From: Kordiimonadaceae bacterium
GTDB taxonomy: Bacteria > Pseudomonadota > Alphaproteobacteria > Sphingomonadales > Kordiimonadaceae
Length of the DNA: 64,000 nt
Direction: 5' to 3'
Assembly: GCA_017640725.1 (NCBI GenBank)
Contig: JAEPQB010000001.1
Location: forward strand, 1,364,001-1,428,000
Positions 27,352-36,777 of the stretch are shown one piece after another. The notes beneath the pieces were generated by a model. That model did not search any database. It saw only the letters and a list, made by a program, of their open reading frames with translations, and had not been told where the DNA came from. The position numbers and the translations under genes were made by a program. Positions within the stretch are counted from its first letter, which is position 1. Every line of letters begins with the position of its first letter.

Positions 27352-28389
27352 GTGTCGATTGCCAAGCTCACAGACCGCTCAAAATCAATCTTTCAGCAGA
27401 TTGTGCAAACCTACCTTGAAAGCGGGGACCCGGTGGGCTCCCGCACCATCAGCCGTGCGGATGGCATTAGCGTTTCTGCCGCAACCATTCGCAATGTGAT
27501 GTCAGACCTTGAGGAAGCCGGCCTGATTGCGTCGCCGCACACGTCAGCCGGCCGCGTGCCAACAGATCTGGGCCTCCGGCTTTTTGTTGATGGCATGATG
27601 GAAGTGGGCAACCTCACGACGGAAGAACGCGAGGCAATCAAAGGCCAGTGCGCCACATCCGGCAAACAGTTTGAGGATGTACTGTCAGACGCCACCAAAG
27701 CGCTTTCTGGTTTGTCCCAATGTGCGTCCCTCGTGATGGTGCCGCATCAGGAGGCGCGCGTTCGGCACATAGAATTTGTGCCTATTTCCTCTACCCAGGC
27801 GCTTGTGGTTCTGGTGTCAGAAGATGGTTTGGTGGAAAACCGGCTTATTGAAGTTCCGGTTGGGCTGCCAACATCGGCCTTGGTGCAAGCTACCAATTTC
27901 TTGAATGCGCGCTTGGCGGGCCGCGCGCTAGAAGATGTGCTCGCGTCCATCCAGCAGGAACTGGCCACACGCCAAAGCGAATTGGATACACTCACTGAAA
28001 AAGTGGTGGAAAGCGGCCTCGCTGTTTGGGCCGGCGGTGAAAATTCGGACAGCACGCTTATTGTCTCGGGCCAAAGCAACCTCTTGGAAAACGTTCAGGC
28101 AACCGAAGACCTGGACCGCATGAAACAACTGTTTGATGAGCTGGAGCGCAAAAAAGACTTGATCAAATTGATGGAACTCGCCAAAGACGGGCGCGGCGTG
28201 CGTTTGTTCATTGGGTCAGAGAATAATTTATTTTCCCTGTCGGGTTCATCTCTGGTGGTTTCTCCCTATATGAATGGCGCAAACAAGATCGTTGGCGTTA
28301 TTGGCGTGATTGGCCCTACCCGGCTGAATTATGCGCGCATCGTTCCAATGGTCGATTATACCGCCCAGGTGGTTGGCCGCCTGCTGTAG
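27352..28389 (+). CDS. hrcA: Heat-inducible transcription repressor HrcA
   Basis: Repressor of CIRCE-controlled chaperone genes. It has 345 residues from the GTG at 27352, chosen because AAAGGAGAG lies 8-10 bases upstream; a GTG 33 bases earlier lacks such a site. The N-terminal winged helix shows YLESGDPVGSRTISRADGIS and SAATIRNVMSDLEEAGLI. No CIRCE element is visible anywhere in the window, so its targets (usually groESL) lie elsewhere. grpE follows after 30 bases. Confidence 0.96.
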   Translation: MSIAKLTDRSKSIFQQIVQTYLESGDPVGSRTISRADGISVSAATIRNVMSDLEEAGLIASPHTSAGRVPTDLGLRLFVDGMMEVGNLTTEEREAIKGQCATSGKQFEDVLSDATKALSGLSQCASLVMVPHQEARVRHIEFVPISSTQALVVLVSEDGLVENRLIEVPVGLPTSALVQATNFLNARLAGRALEDVLASIQQELATRQSELDTLTEKVVESGLAVWAGGENSDSTLIVSGQSNLLENVQATEDLDRMKQLFDELERKKDLIKLMELAKDGRGVRLFIGSENNLFSLSGSSLVVSPYMNGANKIVGVIGVIGPTRLNYARIVPMVDYTAQVVGRLL

Positions 28390-28419
28390 GACGATTTACG
28401 AGTTAAGGATTAGGGCGAC

Positions 28420-29031
28420 ATGAGCGCAGAAGAAAAAAAACCCGCAGATGATGAGCATCAGGATGTCGAATCCGTGCCCGGCGAAAAGGCCCATACGGAC
28501 GAGCCGGACCCAATGCCCGAAGATGTTGATACCGAGCAAGACGCAGACCCGATTGCGGCGCTTACTGAAGAAGTTGCGACGCTCAAGGACCAGGTGCTGC
28601 GGGCACGCGCGGAAACCGAAAATGTTCGACGCCGTGCGGACCGCGACCGTGCCGACGCCAGCGCGTATGCTGTAACCGGTTTTGCGCGTGACATGTTGAG
28701 TGTCAGCGACAATATGCGCCGCGCGCTTGATAGCATGCCAGAAGATGTCGCGGACGAGATGAAAGCCTTTGTTGAAGGCGTTGAAATGACCGAGCGTGAG
28801 CTTCTCAAAACCATGGAAAAATACGGTATTGAGAAAGTAGAGCCGGAAGTGGGCGAGAAGTTCGACCACAAATTCCATCAGGCCATGTTTGAGGTACCAA
28901 CCGCAGACCATGCGCCGGGCAGTGTGATGCAGGTTGTGGCGGCTGGCTATGTGATCAAAGATCGGTTGCTGCGCCCGGCGATGGTGGGTGTTGCCAAAGG
29001 TGAAGCCAAGGCGGTGGATACCGAGGCGTAA
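28420..29031 (+). CDS. grpE: Nucleotide exchange factor GrpE
   Basis: Releases ADP from DnaK. It has 203 residues. The long acidic N-terminal region (residues 1-45) leads into a coiled coil (EEVATLKDQVLRARAETENV). The C-terminal beta domain shows MEKYGIEKVEPEVGEKFDHK and MQVVAAGYVIKDRLLRPAMV. It forms an hrcA-grpE unit that ends in a strong terminator. Its partners dnaK and dnaJ lie 26 kb away at the window start. Confidence 0.97.
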   Translation: MSAEEKKPADDEHQDVESVPGEKAHTDEPDPMPEDVDTEQDADPIAALTEEVATLKDQVLRARAETENVRRRADRDRADASAYAVTGFARDMLSVSDNMRRALDSMPEDVADEMKAFVEGVEMTERELLKTMEKYGIEKVEPEVGEKFDHKFHQAMFEVPTADHAPGSVMQVVAAGYVIKDRLLRPAMVGVAKGEAKAVDTEA

Positions 29032-29057
29032 GCTACTCCGCAAACCAAACCAGATTC

Positions 29058-29087
29058 AAAAGCCCCGCCACCGTGCGGGGCTTTTTT
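29058..29087 (+). terminator. Rho-independent terminator after grpE
   Basis: AGCCCCGC and GCGGGGCT form a perfect 8-bp stem around a 6-base loop, with AAA before and TTTTTT after. It starts about 30 bases after the grpE stop. The A-run on the other side lets it serve the convergent gene at 29089 as well. Confidence 0.88.
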
Positions 29088-29088
29088 G

Positions 29089-29562
29089 TCATGCGCTACT
29101 GGGTACCTTGAATGGTTTTTGAGCAGTCAGGAAGTCCACTGAGTCGTTGCCTGCCAATATGGTCTGCACCCATGCAAAAAAATTGTCAGAATCGAAATCA
29201 ATGCCGTCATACGTTGGGTCATATAAAACTGCCGCGTCCAGACGTGTTGAATATTCGGCGACAACTTCGCCATCTCGTTCCAATACGAACCTTCGCCGAA
29301 GCATATCAAAAAGGTTTTTCAGCGACAGTTTGAATTTTGCGCGGCATCCCGTGATATCTATTGATGTACCGTTTTGCGTCAAATAAACAGATTTGCCATC
29401 ACTCCAAAAGCAGAGCCAACTACTTTGGTGCATATGAGCATAGCCTTGAAATTCGGTAGATTTTTCAATTTGTTGGATTGACAAGTCGGGCATGAGCATG
29501 AGCTCACCATGTCTGCCCTCAGGGCCCATTCTTTCAAATATTGTCAGTATCACAGGTTCCAT
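29089..29562 (-). CDS. Hypothetical protein, 157 residues
   Basis: I do not recognise this protein. It is soluble, without signal peptide or membrane segment, and rich in Phe and acidic residues. A mid-protein stretch SSWLCFWSDGKSVYLTQNGT looks like beta hairpins. The DNA is more AT-rich than the flanking housekeeping genes, and the ribosome-binding site is weak. It stands alone, convergent with grpE and divergent from the hydrolase operon, as an acquired single gene would. Confidence 0.6.
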   Translation of the reverse strand: MEPVILTIFERMGPEGRHGELMLMPDLSIQQIEKSTEFQGYAHMHQSSWLCFWSDGKSVYLTQNGTSIDITGCRAKFKLSLKNLFDMLRRRFVLERDGEVVAEYSTRLDAAVLYDPTYDGIDFDSDNFFAWVQTILAGNDSVDFLTAQKPFKVPSSA

Positions 29563-29603
29563 AGGAACATCATTCCATCAACGGCGCGACATGTAAAGGG
29601 TGC

Positions 29604-29656
29604 TTGACAGGTAGTGTTTGTCCAACTATGTAAAGCGCACTTCACATAAAGTGAAG
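29604..29656 (+). promoter_or_regulatory. Promoter and palindromic operator of the hydrolase/membrane/XRE operon
   Basis: TTGACA (29604-29609), a 17-base spacer and TATGTA (29627-29632) form a plausible sigma-70 promoter. The palindrome CTTCAC-ATAAA-GTGAAG (29640-29656) covers the expected transcription start. Its position suits repression by the XRE regulator encoded as the third gene of the operon; that link is inference. Confidence 0.55.
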
Positions 29657-29703
29657 GAAACTAAACAAACAAAAAACTGAGTTACGACACGAGAGGAATA
29701 CTT

Positions 29704-30579
29704 ATGAGTTGTCTAGTTAAACGATCCTTATTGCTTCTATTTCTAATCGGTTCGCTCGCCTGGTCGGCGCGTGCTGATGTTGTTCGGGGCGGTAATGCTG
29801 AGGGGCCGGCCATTGTGTTTTTGCCGGGGCTCGCTTCTCACGGTGAGCTTTGGACACCATGGCTCAATGAATACCAATCGAGCCACCGCACCTATGTGCT
29901 CACCGCGCCAGGTTTTGCCGGGCAGCCTGCCATCCCTGAGGCGGGCTCCTATCTGGCCAAATTGGTCGCAGAAGTTGAAACGGCTTTGCGCGCCGACGGC
30001 GTGAACGGCGCCACTATTGTTGGGCATTCTCTGGGCGGCCTTGTCGCCCTTATGCTGAGCGCAGATGCGCCTGATTTGGTCGGCAAGCTCTTAATTGTGG
30101 ACAGTGTGCCATTTCTGGGCGGGCTTTTTATGCCCGGCTTGGCGCCAGAGATGGTTGCGCTTCAGGCGGGGCAGATGGCCCAGCAAATGCAAAACATGCC
30201 GCGCGATGCCTTCGATGCCCAGCAGCGCATGGGCCTGCGCAGACTGGCACTGAAAACGGAATTCCTGCCGACACTGGAGGCTTGGTCCGCCGCGTCTGAT
30301 CAGGCCACCATTGCGGCGGCGTTCAAGGAAACGCTATCCACGGACTATCGTACACAGTTGGCTGATATTAGTGTTCCGGCCATTATTCTGGCCGCCCACA
30401 ACGCCATGATGCCCTTTGGCCAAGAGCAATTGGCGGCGACCTACCGCGACCAGTATGGTGCGCTCAGCAACGCAGAAATCCGCACAGTGCCGGACAGCGC
30501 CCATTTTATTATGATTGACCAGCCAGCCGCTTTTTCTGACGCGCTTGCGGACACCCTAAAAGAAGGAACTAACCAATGA
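29704..30579 (+). CDS. Exported alpha/beta hydrolase
   Basis: 291 residues. A signal peptide (LLLLFLIGSLAWSARA) with likely cleavage after Ala24 directs export to the periplasm. The oxyanion motif is FLPGLASHGELW, the nucleophile elbow TIVGHSLGGLVALML and the likely catalytic His is in VPDSAHFIMIDQP. The substrate is unknown. The ATG follows GAGAGGA. It is the first gene of a three-gene operon and overlaps the next gene by 4 bases. Confidence 0.88.
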   Translation: MSCLVKRSLLLLFLIGSLAWSARADVVRGGNAEGPAIVFLPGLASHGELWTPWLNEYQSSHRTYVLTAPGFAGQPAIPEAGSYLAKLVAEVETALRADGVNGATIVGHSLGGLVALMLSADAPDLVGKLLIVDSVPFLGGLFMPGLAPEMVALQAGQMAQQMQNMPRDAFDAQQRMGLRRLALKTEFLPTLEAWSAASDQATIAAAFKETLSTDYRTQLADISVPAIILAAHNAMMPFGQEQLAATYRDQYGALSNAEIRTVPDSAHFIMIDQPAAFSDALADTLKEGTNQ

Positions 30580-30965
30580 TCACGGCTTTAAAAATATACA
30601 CCCGGGATATGCTCATCGGGTTCACAGCGTATGGATTGGTTCTGTTCGGGGTGAACAGTTATCTTTCGGGCACCGGTGCTGACTTGCCGCAAGCTGCCCA
30701 GGCCGGGTTGGCGCTGTTGCCCATGTTGCCGGTGCTTCTGGTCGTGAGGGCTGTGCTCGTATTTGCGCGCAGTTGGGATGAGCTGCAGCGCAAAAAGGCG
30801 ATGGAATCGGTACTGATCGCTTTCTTCCTGGTTGGCTTTGGCACCTTTGCATATGGCTTTCTTGAGGGCGTTGGCTTTCCCAAGCTCGATATCATATGGG
30901 TAATGCCCATGCTGATTGGCGCACAAGGCCTTGCTCTCAGCTTCGTTTCCTGGACTTACCGATGA
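30576..30965 (+). CDS. Membrane protein paired with an XRE regulator
   Basis: 129 residues with four likely membrane segments (about 13-30, 44-63, 76-97 and 104-126). A basic stretch between the second and third (RSWDELQRKKAMES) is typical of small membrane proteins that sit beside XRE regulators. I know no defined function. It overlaps the hydrolase by 4 bases and the regulator by 4 bases (ATGA). Confidence 0.75.
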   Translation: MITALKIYTRDMLIGFTAYGLVLFGVNSYLSGTGADLPQAAQAGLALLPMLPVLLVVRAVLVFARSWDELQRKKAMESVLIAFFLVGFGTFAYGFLEGVGFPKLDIIWVMPMLIGAQGLALSFVSWTYR

Positions 30966-31156
30966 ATAATCGTATTAAAGTACTGCGCGCAGAGCGGGAC
31001 TGGAGCCAGGCTGACCTTGCGGACCGGTTGGGTGTGTCGAGGCAAACCGTAATCGCCATTGAAAAGGGCAAGTATGACCCCTCACTGCCGCTCGCATTCT
31101 CGATCGCCCGCACCTTTGGGCAGGCGATTGAAGAGATTTTCACGCCAGATGCATAA
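30962..31156 (+). CDS. XRE-family transcriptional regulator
   Basis: 64 residues, essentially one helix-turn-helix: MNNRIKVLRAERDWSQADLA, then LGVSRQTVIAIEKGKYDPSL. I use the ATG at 30962, inside the stop region of the preceding gene; a longer reading from 30896 only overlaps that gene. This compact type usually controls its own operon. The palindrome at 29640-29656 is the natural candidate operator. Confidence 0.9.
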   Translation: MNNRIKVLRAERDWSQADLADRLGVSRQTVIAIEKGKYDPSLPLAFSIARTFGQAIEEIFTPDA

Positions 31157-31161
31157 GCCGA

Positions 31162-32757
31162 TCAGGCGCTTGCAAACTTGCCTGCGAGCGCCTCGTCAAT
31201 CAGGGCAATGGTCTCGTCAATGCCATAAAGCGCAATAAAGCCACCCATGCGCGGGCCCTGGCTTTGGCCAATCAGCACTTCGTAACAGGCCTTGAACCAC
31301 TCGCGCAGGTTCTCGAACTCTGCGTCTTTGCCGGCGGAGAAAACCTCGGTCATGATGACTTCCGGGTCATGCTCACCAGCGTCCAGGTCGGCGAGGCGCG
31401 CCTTCAGGCTTTCAAAAGCTTTCACTTCCTGCTCGGTCGGCATGCGGAAGCTTTTGGCTGGTTTGACAAAGTCCTCATAATAGCGGATCGCATAGCCCAT
31501 CAGCTTATCAAGCGTTGGGAATTTCTCTGCCGTAGCGCCCTCCACATAGCGGGCGACAAAGCCCCACAGTGTTTCTTTGTCTTCCGTATTGGCAACAGCC
31601 ACAAGGTTCAGCAGCAGCGCGAAAGAAACCGGTAATTCAGCTTTTGGCACATCACCACCATGAATGTGCCATGCCGGGTTCTTGTATTGGTCTGCCAGCT
31701 CCTGGCCATGGAATTTGTCGACAAAGGTATAATATTCGTCGACCGCCTTTGGGATCACGTCGAAATACAGCCGCTTCGCTTTCCGGGGTGCTTGGAACAT
31801 ATAGAGGCTCAGGCTCTCTGGCGCCGCATAAGCAAGCCACTCTTCGATGGAAATGCCGTTGCCTTTTGACTTGGAGATCTTTTGGCCCTGCTGATCAAGG
31901 AACATTTCATACGAAAGGGCTTCGGGTGGCTTGCCACCTAAAATTCGGCGAATGATGGACGACAGCTTGACGCTTTCATCCAGGTCCTTGCCGGCCATTT
32001 CATAATCAACATCCAGCGCGTCCCAGCGCATCGCCCAATCCACTTTCCACTGGCACTTCACATTGCCGCCGGTGACCGACCGTTCGTAGCGCGTGCCGCT
32101 CGCGCTTTCAAAAGCGATGATGCCTTTTTCCGCGTCAACAATCTCGACAGGTACCTGCAGCACTTCTCCCGTTTCCGGGCACAATGGCAGAAACGGGCTG
32201 TATGTCTGGCGCCGCTCTTCACCCAGCGTTGGCAGGATCACATTGATCACTTTTTCATAGCGCTGGCAGATTTTAATCAGTGTGTCATCAAATCGGCCAG
32301 ACTTGTAGCAGTCCGTTGAGCTCAGAAATTCATACTCAAAGCCATACTGATCCAGGAACGCTTGCAGGCGCGCATTATTGTGCTCGCCGAAGCTGTTGTG
32401 CGTACCAAACGGGTCTGGCACTTGTGTGAGCGGCTTGCCCAGCGCCTCCGCGAGAAGCTCCTGGTTTGGCACGTTGGTGGGCACTTTGCGCAAGCCGTCC
32501 ATATCGTCCGAGAAGCAGATCAGCTTTGTTGGCATGTCGGAAATTTCCTGAAACGCCCGCATGACCATGGTTGTGCGGGCAACTTCACCGAAGGTGCCAA
32601 GGTGCGGCAGGCCAGAGGGGCCATAGCCGGTTTCAAACAGGATGTAGCCTTTTTCAGGCACACCGTCCTTGAACCGTTTGACAAGCTTCTCGGCTTCCTG
32701 AAATGGCCAGGCTTTGGACGCGAGTGCGAGGTCAATATTTCCGGTCATGGATATCAC
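31162..32757 (-). CDS. lysK: Lysyl-tRNA synthetase, class I
   Basis: Charges tRNA-Lys. At 531 residues it belongs to the class I form found in archaea and many alphaproteobacteria, unrelated to the class II LysS. The HIGH-like motif is PSGLPHLGTFGEVARTTMV and the KMSKS-like motif is GQKISKSKGNGISIEEW. The start may be the ATG at 32757 or the one 9 bases later. It is convergent with the XRE operon (5 bases between stops). Confidence 0.96.
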   Translation of the reverse strand: MISMTGNIDLALASKAWPFQEAEKLVKRFKDGVPEKGYILFETGYGPSGLPHLGTFGEVARTTMVMRAFQEISDMPTKLICFSDDMDGLRKVPTNVPNQELLAEALGKPLTQVPDPFGTHNSFGEHNNARLQAFLDQYGFEYEFLSSTDCYKSGRFDDTLIKICQRYEKVINVILPTLGEERRQTYSPFLPLCPETGEVLQVPVEIVDAEKGIIAFESASGTRYERSVTGGNVKCQWKVDWAMRWDALDVDYEMAGKDLDESVKLSSIIRRILGGKPPEALSYEMFLDQQGQKISKSKGNGISIEEWLAYAAPESLSLYMFQAPRKAKRLYFDVIPKAVDEYYTFVDKFHGQELADQYKNPAWHIHGGDVPKAELPVSFALLLNLVAVANTEDKETLWGFVARYVEGATAEKFPTLDKLMGYAIRYYEDFVKPAKSFRMPTEQEVKAFESLKARLADLDAGEHDPEVIMTEVFSAGKDAEFENLREWFKACYEVLIGQSQGPRMGGFIALYGIDETIALIDEALAGKFASA

Positions 32758-32918
32758 CCTGTTTGGTTCATGAATTCGTTGCGGTTAAGGCGGCGGACCC
32801 TATGCATTCTGCCGCGTTGCGTCAAGCAAAACACTCATTCGTGACATTTGTCCAGACATGGGTGTTTTTGCTGCAAATTGCGCCTGTATTTTTACGCGGC
32901 ACGGACTATGCTCGCCTC

Positions 32919-35729
32919 ATGCAAGACTATGCCCCCCAAGACCTGTTGATTGATGCCGCGAAAGACAATGCCTCGCTCGCTGACCTGCCGGTTGCATCTG
33001 TTGGGGTAACCTCGGCCACTATTTTGTCTCCAGAGGGCGTTTTTGACACGATTTCCTTGGATGAAGCCGCGGATCAGTTAAGCCGCGAGCCTCATCTGCT
33101 GGTGAACCGCGTGGTGGCAGCGCGGCGCCTTGGATTGCCTGCGCTCAATGCCTATGACGTGCTAGAGTTGTTTGCCTTTATTCGGCCGGCCCGTTACTGC
33201 CTGCCCACAATTGGCGGCATGGTATCCGCACTTACGCTGGAGGTGGCGACGGGCAATCCGGAAGATGATTGCCTCGCCATCCAGGATATTGCTGGCAGGT
33301 TGCTGGAAGACCCGGCGGCGCAAACCTATCGCTACCGGGCCGGTGCATCGCGGGTGGCCATGATGATGGCGCGCGCGGGCTGGCCGTGGGGGCCGCTTGC
33401 CCTCAAGGCGCTAGACACTTACCCAGACCACAGCCGGGAAGACGGGCTTTCCGTATGGATGGCCCTGCCGGAGTGGGAGGACGGGGCGCCGCCCCCACCA
33501 CCGGGAGACGAGCCCGTTCAGCCAAGTGAGAGCCAAAGTCGTCTGAGCGAACTATTGGGCGAAGCTGCGGAAAGCCGGGAAGGACAAAAACGGTACGCGG
33601 CTGCTGCATCGCACCCTTTTCAGCCGCGCGAAATGGCCGAAAGCCCCAATTTGCAACTGTTGGAGGGTGGTACGGGAACTGGCAAAACGCTTGGCTATAT
33701 TGCACCTGCAAGCCTGTGGGCGGAAAAAAACGATGGCCCGGTTTGGCTGTCAACCTACACCAAAAACCTGCAGCGGCAGCTGGACCAAGAGTTATCGCGT
33801 TTGTTTCCGGACCCGAAGATCAAGGCAAAAAGGGCGGTTATCCGGAAAGGCCGGGAAAACTATGCATGTTTGCTGAACATTGAAGAAACACTGCGCGCGG
33901 TGATGATGCGCGCCAACATTAATTCGGCGTCTGGTGGTGGTGCCGGTTTTGACCGGGACCGTATCCTCATAGGCCTTGTGGTGCGCTGGGCGCGCTTTTC
34001 CCGGGACGGGGATATGATTGGCGGGGACTTTCCCAGTTGGCTTGGCGCTCATTTTGGTGCGGGCCGCATTGCTGGGCTCACTGACAGGCGCGGTGAATGC
34101 CTTTATTCTGCCTGTGCGCACTTTCGGAAGTGTTTTGTCGAAAAGACGGCCAGAAAAGCCAAACACGCGGACCTCGTGGTGGCAAATCATGCGCTTGTAA
34201 TTACTCAGGCAGCAACTCGGGGTGACGACCCGGATCTTCCGCGCAGATTGGTCTTTGACGAAGGGCATCATGTTTTTGACGCCGCAGACAGCGCATTTTC
34301 AGTGCGCCTGTCCGGACTAGAAGGCGCAGAACTCAGGCGGTGGATCCGCGGCAAGGAATCTGGCGGCAGCACCCGCGCACGAGGTCTCAAATCGCGCCTT
34401 GAGGAATTGGTGGCAGATGACCCCAATTGCCGGGCTCTTTTGGATGAAGTGCTGGAGGCTGCCCGTATTTTGCCGTCTGATAACTGGCTTGGTCGCGTGA
34501 CCGGTGCTGCGGCCATGACGCGCTTTGAAAGTTTCCTGATGCTCGGTCGTGCACAGGTGTTGGCACGTACCAACGCTGCCGGCCCCCACGGTCTAGAAGC
34601 ACCCGTGACTGATCCCATTGACGGCTTGGCCCCGGCGGCCCACAGCCTATCAGAGGCATTCGTTACGCTTTCGAAACCAATGGGTGCGCTTGCGGCAGCG
34701 CTCGCGATCAAGCTTGATGAAGAGAGCGATACGCTAGATAGCACTAGCCGTGGGCGGCTTGAGGCGTCGGCGCGGTCGCTCAAACTGCGTGCCGACACTG
34801 TTGGCGTTTGGGCCAGTATGGCGGAAAGCTTTGGCAGTCCGCCGCCTGAAGAATTTGTGGACTGGCTTGAAGTGGACCGAATTGACGGGCGCGAACGTGA
34901 TATCGCTTATTGCCGCCATTTTGTTGATCCCACAAAGCCCTTTGCTGACGTGGTGCTGTCAGGGACCCATGGGTCTCTAATTACCTCTGCGACCCTTCGC
35001 GACAAAGCAGGCGACAATGATGACTGGTCATCTGCCGATGTGCGAACGGGTGCGCAGCACCTGATGGCGCCGCCCAAACGCCTCAGTGTGGCGTCCCCCT
35101 TCGACTATCCTGATCAAACCCGCGTTTTGATCGTCAATGACGTGAACAAGGCTGATGCTATTCAGGTCGCGGCGGCGTACCGGGAACTTTTCCTGGCCTC
35201 TGGCGGTGGCGCTCTTGGGCTTTTCACAGCCATTAGCCGTTTGCGCGCCACATACCATCATATAGCGTCCGATCTGGAGGCGGCGGGCTTGCCGCTTTAT
35301 GGTCAGCATGTTGACCCGGTTGATACAGCAACACTGGTTGACATTTTCCGGGACGAAATGGATGCCTGCTTACTGGGGACCGACGCCGTGCGTGACGGTG
35401 TTGACGTGCCGGGTGACAGCCTTCGGCTGATTGTTTTTGACCGCGTGCCGTGGCCAAGGCCCACCATTTTGCACCGGGCGCGACGGGCAGCGTTTGGCGG
35501 CAGGGTTTACGATGAAATGCTGACACGCTTAAAGCTCAGTCAAGCTTATGGGCGCTTGGTCCGCCGGGCGTCAGACCGAGGCGTATTCATCATGCTGGAT
35601 GGTCAAACGCCAACACGTCTTTTGGATGCGTTTCCTGACGGCGTAACTGTGGATCGGATTGGACTTGCTGAAGCGGTGCAAGCGGTGCGGGCATGGAACT
35701 CCGACGACCTCTCGGCAGAGGGCATCTAA
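32919..35729 (+). CDS. DinG/XPD-like ATP-dependent DNA helicase
   Basis: 936 residues from the ATG at 32919; a longer reading overlaps lysK and is rejected. The first 200 residues carry no helicase motifs and may be a diverged exonuclease-like or accessory domain. Walker A is LLEGGTGTGKTLGY (about 248-261). Four cysteines (ENYAC, RGECLYSACAHFRKC) suit an iron-sulphur cluster. The DEAH-type box is FDEGHHVFDAA. Motifs V/VI are TDAVRDGVDVPGDSL and QAYGRLVRR. A superfamily 2, 5'-3' helicase is expected. Confidence 0.9.
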   Translation: MQDYAPQDLLIDAAKDNASLADLPVASVGVTSATILSPEGVFDTISLDEAADQLSREPHLLVNRVVAARRLGLPALNAYDVLELFAFIRPARYCLPTIGGMVSALTLEVATGNPEDDCLAIQDIAGRLLEDPAAQTYRYRAGASRVAMMMARAGWPWGPLALKALDTYPDHSREDGLSVWMALPEWEDGAPPPPPGDEPVQPSESQSRLSELLGEAAESREGQKRYAAAASHPFQPREMAESPNLQLLEGGTGTGKTLGYIAPASLWAEKNDGPVWLSTYTKNLQRQLDQELSRLFPDPKIKAKRAVIRKGRENYACLLNIEETLRAVMMRANINSASGGGAGFDRDRILIGLVVRWARFSRDGDMIGGDFPSWLGAHFGAGRIAGLTDRRGECLYSACAHFRKCFVEKTARKAKHADLVVANHALVITQAATRGDDPDLPRRLVFDEGHHVFDAADSAFSVRLSGLEGAELRRWIRGKESGGSTRARGLKSRLEELVADDPNCRALLDEVLEAARILPSDNWLGRVTGAAAMTRFESFLMLGRAQVLARTNAAGPHGLEAPVTDPIDGLAPAAHSLSEAFVTLSKPMGALAAALAIKLDEESDTLDSTSRGRLEASARSLKLRADTVGVWASMAESFGSPPPEEFVDWLEVDRIDGRERDIAYCRHFVDPTKPFADVVLSGTHGSLITSATLRDKAGDNDDWSSADVRTGAQHLMAPPKRLSVASPFDYPDQTRVLIVNDVNKADAIQVAAAYRELFLASGGGALGLFTAISRLRATYHHIASDLEAAGLPLYGQHVDPVDTATLVDIFRDEMDACLLGTDAVRDGVDVPGDSLRLIVFDRVPWPRPTILHRARRAAFGGRVYDEMLTRLKLSQAYGRLVRRASDRGVFIMLDGQTPTRLLDAFPDGVTVDRIGLAEAVQAVRAWNSDDLSAEGI

Positions 35730-35730
35730 T

Positions 35731-36777
35731 ATGTCACAAGAGCCACATGGCCGCAAAAAGAGGCTGGACTTTGTCACTGTAACATTTGGTGAAGAATTGG
35801 GGTTGCTCAAACTTCAAGCCAGATCATTTGCCCACTTCATGCCTGCGCAGCTCGTCTGCTCAATCCTTATCGTTGCCAACGATGACAGTTCCGATCAACT
35901 GGCGCGCCATATATCCGAAACAGTTGTGCCCTTGTACGGAGACCATGCACCAAAGGTGCGTGTGCTCGCGCGAACTGACCTCTGCGGCGATTATCAATTC
36001 AAACACCGAGGCTGGATCAGCCAACAAGTGTTTAAGTTGCTAGCAGCACGTCATGTGCAATCGGACGACTATGTCATTTTGGACACCAAAAATCACTTCA
36101 TTCGCGCAGTAGCCGCGAGTGATTTTTATGCAAGCAATGGCAAGCTGAAGCATCGCCGCACCAACCTGCTGCACACCCGGCGACCCAAATGGCTGAGGTG
36201 GCTGCAACAAGGCAAACAAAAAAAGCTGTCCCGGCGCTACACAGGCTCTATGCGATACTTTGGCCTCGACCCCATCAAATTTGCGGAGAATAGTGTGCCC
36301 AAAACGACGCCTTTTCCGATGAATACCGGTTTGGTTCGTGAGCTCATAACGCATGTGGAGGAGCGCGAGGGAGTGTCTTTTTCTGAGTGGTTTGAAAGCT
36401 ATTTCGAAGCAACCGAGTTCTATTTGCTGCAAGCCTATGCATCATACCGGGGCCTTAGTTTTCAAGACCTATATGAACGCAGTAAACCGGGTATTATTGT
36501 CTTGTATCCTGAGTCAGATGCTCGCCTGCAGCGCCTAAGCACCACGCTTGAGATGCTGGACAACGAAAAACAATATTACTGCATTGGCGTGCACCGGAAA
36601 CTCGGCGCTTGTTTGTCAGCTGAGCAGAAACAAGTGTTAAACGATTTTTGGCGAAAACGTGGCTTGATCGAAGACAATGAAGACTTCGATACCTTGATCA
36701 CTGACGAGGCGAGCAATCGCTTTAAAGCAAAACAACTTCCCAGTCCCAAAGGCCTCCAGCGCGAGGGGTCCCCATGA
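35731..36777 (+). CDS. DUF6492-like putative glycosyltransferase-related protein, copy A
   Basis: 348 residues from the ATG at 35731, directly after the helicase stop. No signal peptide or membrane segment. The pattern resembles DUF6492 proteins, sometimes grouped with glycosyltransferases: FVTVTFGEELGLLKLQARSF at the start, GWISQQVFKLLAARH, then ILDTKNHFIRAV, where a donor-binding acidic site would sit. FEATEFYLLQAYAS and YCIGVHRKLG follow. It overlaps a paralogue by 4 bases. The function is inferred only. Confidence 0.65.
   Translation: MSQEPHGRKKRLDFVTVTFGEELGLLKLQARSFAHFMPAQLVCSILIVANDDSSDQLARHISETVVPLYGDHAPKVRVLARTDLCGDYQFKHRGWISQQVFKLLAARHVQSDDYVILDTKNHFIRAVAASDFYASNGKLKHRRTNLLHTRRPKWLRWLQQGKQKKLSRRYTGSMRYFGLDPIKFAENSVPKTTPFPMNTGLVRELITHVEEREGVSFSEWFESYFEATEFYLLQAYASYRGLSFQDLYERSKPGIIVLYPESDARLQRLSTTLEMLDNEKQYYCIGVHRKLGACLSAEQKQVLNDFWRKRGLIEDNEDFDTLITDEASNRFKAKQLPSPKGLQREGSP

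Noticed and set aside
32703-32918. N-terminal extension of the DinG-like helicase
   Set aside because: It overlaps the 5' end of lysK on the other strand and shows no helicase-family similarity.
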